Source of the DNA: Candidatus Methanomethylicota archaeon
Lineage (GTDB): Archaea; Thermoproteota; Methanomethylicia; Culexarchaeales; Culexarchaeaceae
Length of the DNA: 63,566 nt
Assembly (NCBI GenBank): GCA_020833005.1
Contig: JAJHRD010000003.1
Coordinates: forward strand, 1 to 63,566
Direction: 5' to 3'
The notes under the pieces are model-generated. The model searched no databases. It saw only the letters and a list, made by a program, of their open reading frames with translations, and had not been told where the DNA came from. The translations under genes and the position numbers were made by a program. Below, piece after piece: positions 60,250-63,566 of the stretch. The stretch's first letter is position 1, and each line of letters starts with the position of its first letter.

Positions 60250-60258
60250 TATTTATAA
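60250..60258 (+). promoter_or_regulatory. TATA-like box of nnr (leaderless)
   Basis: TATTTATAA is centred 28 nt before the nnr ATG at 60282, which has no Shine-Dalgarno. This is textbook spacing for an archaeal leaderless transcript. Confidence 0.5.
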
Positions 60259-60281
60259 TGGTGGAATATAGATAAGCTTGT

Positions 60282-61832
60282 ATGAGTAAAGGGTTAAGTT
60301 CAGATGAAATTAAAGCCATAGATATAAACTGTGAATATCTAGGCGTTCAAAGACTCATTCTAATGGAGAATGCAGGTGCAGAAGTTGCCAGAATAGTACT
60401 TGAAAGAATTCCTCTCAAAAATGGGAAGATAACAATAATTGCTGGAACAGGGAATAAGGGTGGAGATGGATTTGTCACAGCAAGACATCTAGCATCAAGT
60501 GGACATGAAGTTACAGTGATACTGGTAGGTAAACCTGAGAATATAAGGACAAAGGAGGCACAATCAAATTGGAATATTGTAAGGAATATGGAGAAATCAA
60601 TAAAAATCATCACGATTGAGGATACAAGCCAAATAGATCTTGTTAAGGAAACCATATTGAAATCAGACATCGTAATTGATGCATTACTTGGAACTGGAAT
60701 AAGAGGGACTGTAAACCCACCATTCTCAGAAATAATAAAGTTAATTAACCAATCAAAGGAGAACGGTGCAAAAGTAGTTTCAATAGATATACCATCAGGA
60801 ATAAACCCAGACACGGGAACTCCCATGGGCATAGCTGTAAAAGCAGACATAACAGTAACTCATCATAAACCAAAAGCTGGATTGGAAAGTATTGAGGGGG
60901 CTAAATATGCTGGGGAAGTAGTTGTGTCGAATATAGGGGTGCCACCTGAAGCAGAGATATTTGCAGGACCTGGAGATGTAGCAATAAGCATAAAGAGGAG
61001 GAGGGAAACTGCACATAAAGGAGATTTTGGAAGAATATGTGTAATCGGTGGAAGCATAGAATACACTGGTGCACCAGCATTAACGGCATTGGGGGCATTG
61101 AGAGCAGGGGTTGACATATCAATGATAATGGCTCCAAGCCACATTGCAAACGCAATAAGAAGCTTCTCACCAAACTTAATAGTCAAGGAGTATGAGGGAG
61201 AATACTTGAATAAGAATGCCATAAAACTATTTGAAAGAGAAGCTGATAGAATAGATACGATAGCCATAGGACCAGGATTATCATCAAATCAAGAGGTTTT
61301 GGAAACAGTATTGGAAATATTGAAGATAGCTTCAGATAAAGGTAAAAACATAGTTATAGATGCAGATGCATTGAAAGCCTACGCAAAGGATCCAGCAATA
61401 ACCAAAGGGGCAAAGACCGTTATAACACCACATGCTGGGGAATTCAAAATAGTAACTGGAATAACCCTACCAAGCGAAGAGGGGGGTGGATGGAAGAATA
61501 GGATACCAATAGTAATGGAGCAAGCTAGAAGGATTGGAGCAACCATACTGCTTAAATCACATTACGATATAATATCTGATGGTGAAAAGTTTAAAGTTAA
61601 TAGAACTGGAAATCCTGGAATGACTGTAGGTGGAACTGGAGATGTCCTTACCGGGATTACAGCTACATTCATAACGTGGACACAAAACCCATTCAGAGCA
61701 GCAGTTGCAGCAGCATTCATAAATGGGTTGGCTGGAGATATAGCTGTAATGGAGAAGGGGTATCACATAACCGCCACGGATGTTATTGAGAAGATACCTG
61801 AAGCATTCAAAGTTGTAGAAAAATACCTATAG
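60282..61832 (+). CDS. nnr: Bifunctional NAD(P)H-hydrate epimerase / ADP-dependent dehydratase
   Basis: Repairs damaged NADHX and NADPHX. The 516-residue protein has an N-terminal YjeF epimerase domain (GVQRLILMENAGAEVARIVL near 18-37, IIAGTGNKGGDGFVTARHLA near 51-70, DIVIDALLGTGIRGTVNPPF near 129-148) and a C-terminal ribokinase-like dehydratase domain (KGDFGRICVIGGSIEYTGAP near 246-265, IGPGLSSNQEVLE, VIDADALKAYAK near 361-372, ITPHAGEFKIVTG near 382-394, TGNPGMTVGGTGDVLTGI near 444-461). The two activities are fused in most archaea. An intact ATP/ADP-binding GGTGDVL motif is present. It converges on the PHP gene with a 10-nt gap. Confidence 0.95.
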   Translation: MSKGLSSDEIKAIDINCEYLGVQRLILMENAGAEVARIVLERIPLKNGKITIIAGTGNKGGDGFVTARHLASSGHEVTVILVGKPENIRTKEAQSNWNIVRNMEKSIKIITIEDTSQIDLVKETILKSDIVIDALLGTGIRGTVNPPFSEIIKLINQSKENGAKVVSIDIPSGINPDTGTPMGIAVKADITVTHHKPKAGLESIEGAKYAGEVVVSNIGVPPEAEIFAGPGDVAISIKRRRETAHKGDFGRICVIGGSIEYTGAPALTALGALRAGVDISMIMAPSHIANAIRSFSPNLIVKEYEGEYLNKNAIKLFEREADRIDTIAIGPGLSSNQEVLETVLEILKIASDKGKNIVIDADALKAYAKDPAITKGAKTVITPHAGEFKIVTGITLPSEEGGGWKNRIPIVMEQARRIGATILLKSHYDIISDGEKFKVNRTGNPGMTVGGTGDVLTGITATFITWTQNPFRAAVAAAFINGLAGDIAVMEKGYHITATDVIEKIPEAFKVVEKYL

Positions 61833-61842
61833 TGTACGGGAT

Positions 61843-62493
61843 TTATTTGGATAATTTTGAGAGTATGTGGGGTGCATCCATCAACTTCCTAAGAATGTAG
61901 GGTTTACGCATTACTGGGAGAACTCTCCCACTAACAATTGAATGAAGTATTTCATCACCACTACAATTTGAATGAGGAATGTAGGTATATGCGAAACCCA
62001 CAGTGTATGGAGTATGCGAATCTGAACCGGCAATTAATGGGATTTTAAGGGAGTATACATCAAAAACGTCACTAAATGGATAAACTTCCAAAGCATCGAA
62101 AACCCCCTTCAATTCAAAAACCCTTCTACCAACCCCTGAAGACCTAAATATATGTGCAGCAATAACAATACCACCACACCCCTTAACAAATTCACGAAAT
62201 TCCCAAATATCATGTAAAATTCTATTCGGGAAACTCAAGTTGAAGTCTGGGAAGACTGCCAATACATGTCCAAAATCAAAGGATAATTCAAATCCAGGTA
62301 AAATTGTAAATCCATCAAACTTCACCCTTCCATAAATCTTAAAGCGCCTTTCAAGAATTTTCAATTGATCCATAGAATTTATATGATCAGTAAATGCTAA
62401 ACCATCAACTTTACCCAATGCACCCTTAGCAGTTTTTAAAGGTGAAGATAAACCATCGGATAAACATGTATGAACATGCATATCGATGCGCAT
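61843..62493 (-). CDS. PHP-domain metal-dependent hydrolase
   Basis: A 216-residue PHP phosphoesterase. Metal ligands are visible in RIDMHVHTCLSDGLS near 2-16 (HxH), GLAFTDHINSMDQL near 31-44 (Asp-His), LPGFELSFDFGHVLAV near 66-81 (Glu), VIAAHIFRSSGVG near 113-125, and GSDSHTPYTVG near 164-174 (Asp-His). PHP domains act as histidinol phosphatases, nucleases or tyrosine phosphatases, and sequence does not decide among these. The ATG at 62493 begins MRIDMHVHT; the longer frame upstream is unlikely. A single gene diverging from the AAA+ ATPase gene. Confidence 0.85.
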   Translation of the reverse strand: MRIDMHVHTCLSDGLSSPLKTAKGALGKVDGLAFTDHINSMDQLKILERRFKIYGRVKFDGFTILPGFELSFDFGHVLAVFPDFNLSFPNRILHDIWEFREFVKGCGGIVIAAHIFRSSGVGRRVFELKGVFDALEVYPFSDVFDVYSLKIPLIAGSDSHTPYTVGFAYTYIPHSNCSGDEILHSIVSGRVLPVMRKPYILRKLMDAPHILSKLSK

Positions 62494-62587
62494 AATTAAC
62501 AATAAAATTGTAGTTAAATCCAAAGTTATATGATTAACTGAGAATAATTTATAGGGTTGCTGAAACATAAATAAACCATGAATACAA

Positions 62588-63566
62588 ATGTATGAAAGTT
62601 TGAATTACCCATTTACAGCAATAGTTGGTCAAGAGAATGTTAAAACAGCACTACTCACAATACTCGTAGACCCAACAATAAGTGGAGTGCTGATAATAGG
62701 CCCAAAAGGATCTGGGAAAACCACGATTGTAAGATCAATAATAGACTTGCTACCAGAAATAGAAGTTATTGAAGGATGCCAATTCCATTGCAACCCATAT
62801 AAACCAGAGGAAATGTGTATGAAATGTAAAGAGACTATTACAAGTGGGGGGAGTATACGTACAAGGAAAATTAAAATGCCATTTGTAGAGCTACCATTAA
62901 ACGCCACGGAAGATATGGTTGTTGGATCCATAAATTGGGAAAAGGCCATAAGGGAGGGGGTAAAAGATTTCGAACCAGGAATATTGGCAAAGGCAAATAG
63001 GGGGATACTATACATAGATCAAGTAAACCTCCTCCCAGATGCATTAACAGATGTAATACTTGATGCAGCAGCTTCAGGATGGAACATAGTTGAAAGGGAG
63101 GGTGTAAAGGTAGTTCACCCAGCAAAATTCATACTAATTGGAACCATGAACCCGGAAGAGGGGGGTTTAAGACCTCAAATTTTAGATAGATTTGCAATTT
63201 GCGTAAAAATGGATGAAATAAACCGCATTGAAGATAGAAATGAAGTTATTAGTAGGAATATAGAATATGAGGAAGATCCACAAGGATTCATAATGAAATG
63301 GGTGGAGAAGCAAGAAGAGTTAAAGAAGAGAATTAATGAGGCTAGGAAATTACTGCCCATGATAAAGGTAAGTAGAGAAATAGAGGAAAAGGCTGTGGAA
63401 TTATGTGCAAAAATGCATGTTGATGGACATAGACCAGATATAACCATCATTAAGGTTTCAAAGGCATTAGCCGCTTTAAATGGTAGAATCGAGGTAACCA
63501 TCGATGATATGCTAAAAGCAGCTGAAATGGTTTTACCACACAGGATGAAGAGTGGTGAATACACGC
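62588..63566 (+). CDS. Magnesium chelatase ChlI/BchI-type AAA+ ATPase, N-terminal part (runs off right edge)
   Basis: I translated this by hand; about 326 residues are present. It begins YESLNYPFTAIVGQENVKTA, as in BchI/ChlI proteins. Walker A is IGPKGSGKTTIVRSI near 37-51, then EGCQFHCNPYKPEEMCMKC near 59-78 forms a four-cysteine insert, LPLNATEDMVVGSINWEKA near 100-118 is the signature, GILYIDQVNLLPDAL near 139-153 is Walker B, and GTMNPEEGGLRPQILDRF near 186-203 is the sensor/arginine region. Chelatase subunits insert metal into tetrapyrroles, but similar archaeal ATPases pair with VWA proteins in other roles. Partner genes would lie beyond the edge. Confidence 0.8.
   Translation, partial: MYESLNYPFTAIVGQENVKTALLTILVDPTISGVLIIGPKGSGKTTIVRSIIDLLPEIEVIEGCQFHCNPYKPEEMCMKCKETITSGGSIRTRKIKMPFVELPLNATEDMVVGSINWEKAIREGVKDFEPGILAKANRGILYIDQVNLLPDALTDVILDAAASGWNIVEREGVKVVHPAKFILIGTMNPEEGGLRPQILDRFAICVKMDEINRIEDRNEVISRNIEYEEDPQGFIMKWVEKQEELKKRINEARKLLPMIKVSREIEEKAVELCAKMHVDGHRPDITIIKVSKALAALNGRIEVTIDDMLKAAEMVLPHRMKSGEYT

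Noticed and set aside
1-63566. CRISPR arrays, rRNA, tRNA and insertion sequences
   Set aside because: I saw no regularly spaced repeats, no cloverleaf with a conserved T-arm in the gaps, no rRNA-like conserved blocks and no transposase motifs. A covariance-model search would be decisive.

Overview
This window looks like chromosome from an anaerobic, probably thermophilic archaeon of the Thermoproteota/TACK side. I infer that from the gene content: the archaea-only purine enzyme PurP, PurS/PurL/PurQ as separate subunits, a PIN-PilT-KH ATPase, an Ogg2-type 8-oxoguanine glycosylase, an HTH-phosphoribosyltransferase regulator and an oxygen-detoxifying A-type flavoprotein. The DNA is AT-rich, genes are tightly packed on both strands, and TATA-like boxes lie about 28-38 nt before several start codons. 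Start codons include ATG, GTG and TTG, often after GGAGG or GGTGA. The exact lineage (for example a Methanomethylicia-like group) is a guess. I saw no rRNA, tRNA, CRISPR array, insertion sequence or prophage.

Layout. 1-1644: an edge-truncated ABC substrate-binding lipoprotein-like gene divergent from a membrane-anchored surface protein. 1761-9959: glycerate 2-kinase, an M20 amidohydrolase, a frameshifted RHH antitoxin remnant, a HAD phosphatase, a Cys/Met-metabolism PLP enzyme, an FprA flavoprotein and an ABC exporter pair. 10048-12943: Ogg2, the HTH-PRT regulator and an M48 protease. 13023-18435: a five-gene operon-like run pxpA-birA-moeA-moeA(PBP)-phosphoesterase. 18432-26918, minus strand: lysA, M55 aminopeptidase, an unusual GlmL-like ATPase with a barrel-sandwich/KOW companion, a membrane protein, the PIN-PilT-KH ATPase and a DUF47 protein. 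27056-36932: PiT phosphate transporter, adk, threonine synthase, a class III aminotransferase, a tiny zinc protein, a phosphohexomutase, a membrane protein, an arginine-deiminase-like enzyme, endonuclease III and an M19 dipeptidase. 36958-40805: MscS channel, MazG, a saccharopine-dehydrogenase-like enzyme, MFS transporter and a stand-alone RAM domain.

40812-51180 is a purine biosynthesis island: purM and purE diverge from one promoter region, purB follows purE, and a minus-strand chain purP-purC-purF-purS-purL-purQ converges on purB, with most members overlapping. These genes cover much of the path from PRPP to FAICAR. purD, a GAR transformylase, purK, the final IMP cyclohydrolase and purA are not in the window. 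The HTH-PRT regulator at 10795 is a candidate, but unproven, purine or PRPP sensor.

51314-63566: pyruvate kinase, a second M20 amidohydrolase, a run of LUD, Fe-S aldo/keto reductase and AmrS-like radical SAM genes, an EamA transporter, two neighbouring PD-(D/E)XK-like nuclease candidates, a small zinc protein, Nnr NAD(P)HX repair, a PHP hydrolase and an edge-truncated magnesium-chelatase-type AAA+ ATPase. Overall the region suggests an amino-acid/peptide-using organism that makes its own purines, with molybdenum/tungsten cofactor and biotin protein ligase functions. The most unusual unit is the GlmL-like ATPase plus companion pair, which has no mutase gene nearby. Six convergent gene pairs overlap at their 3' ends, showing extreme compaction.
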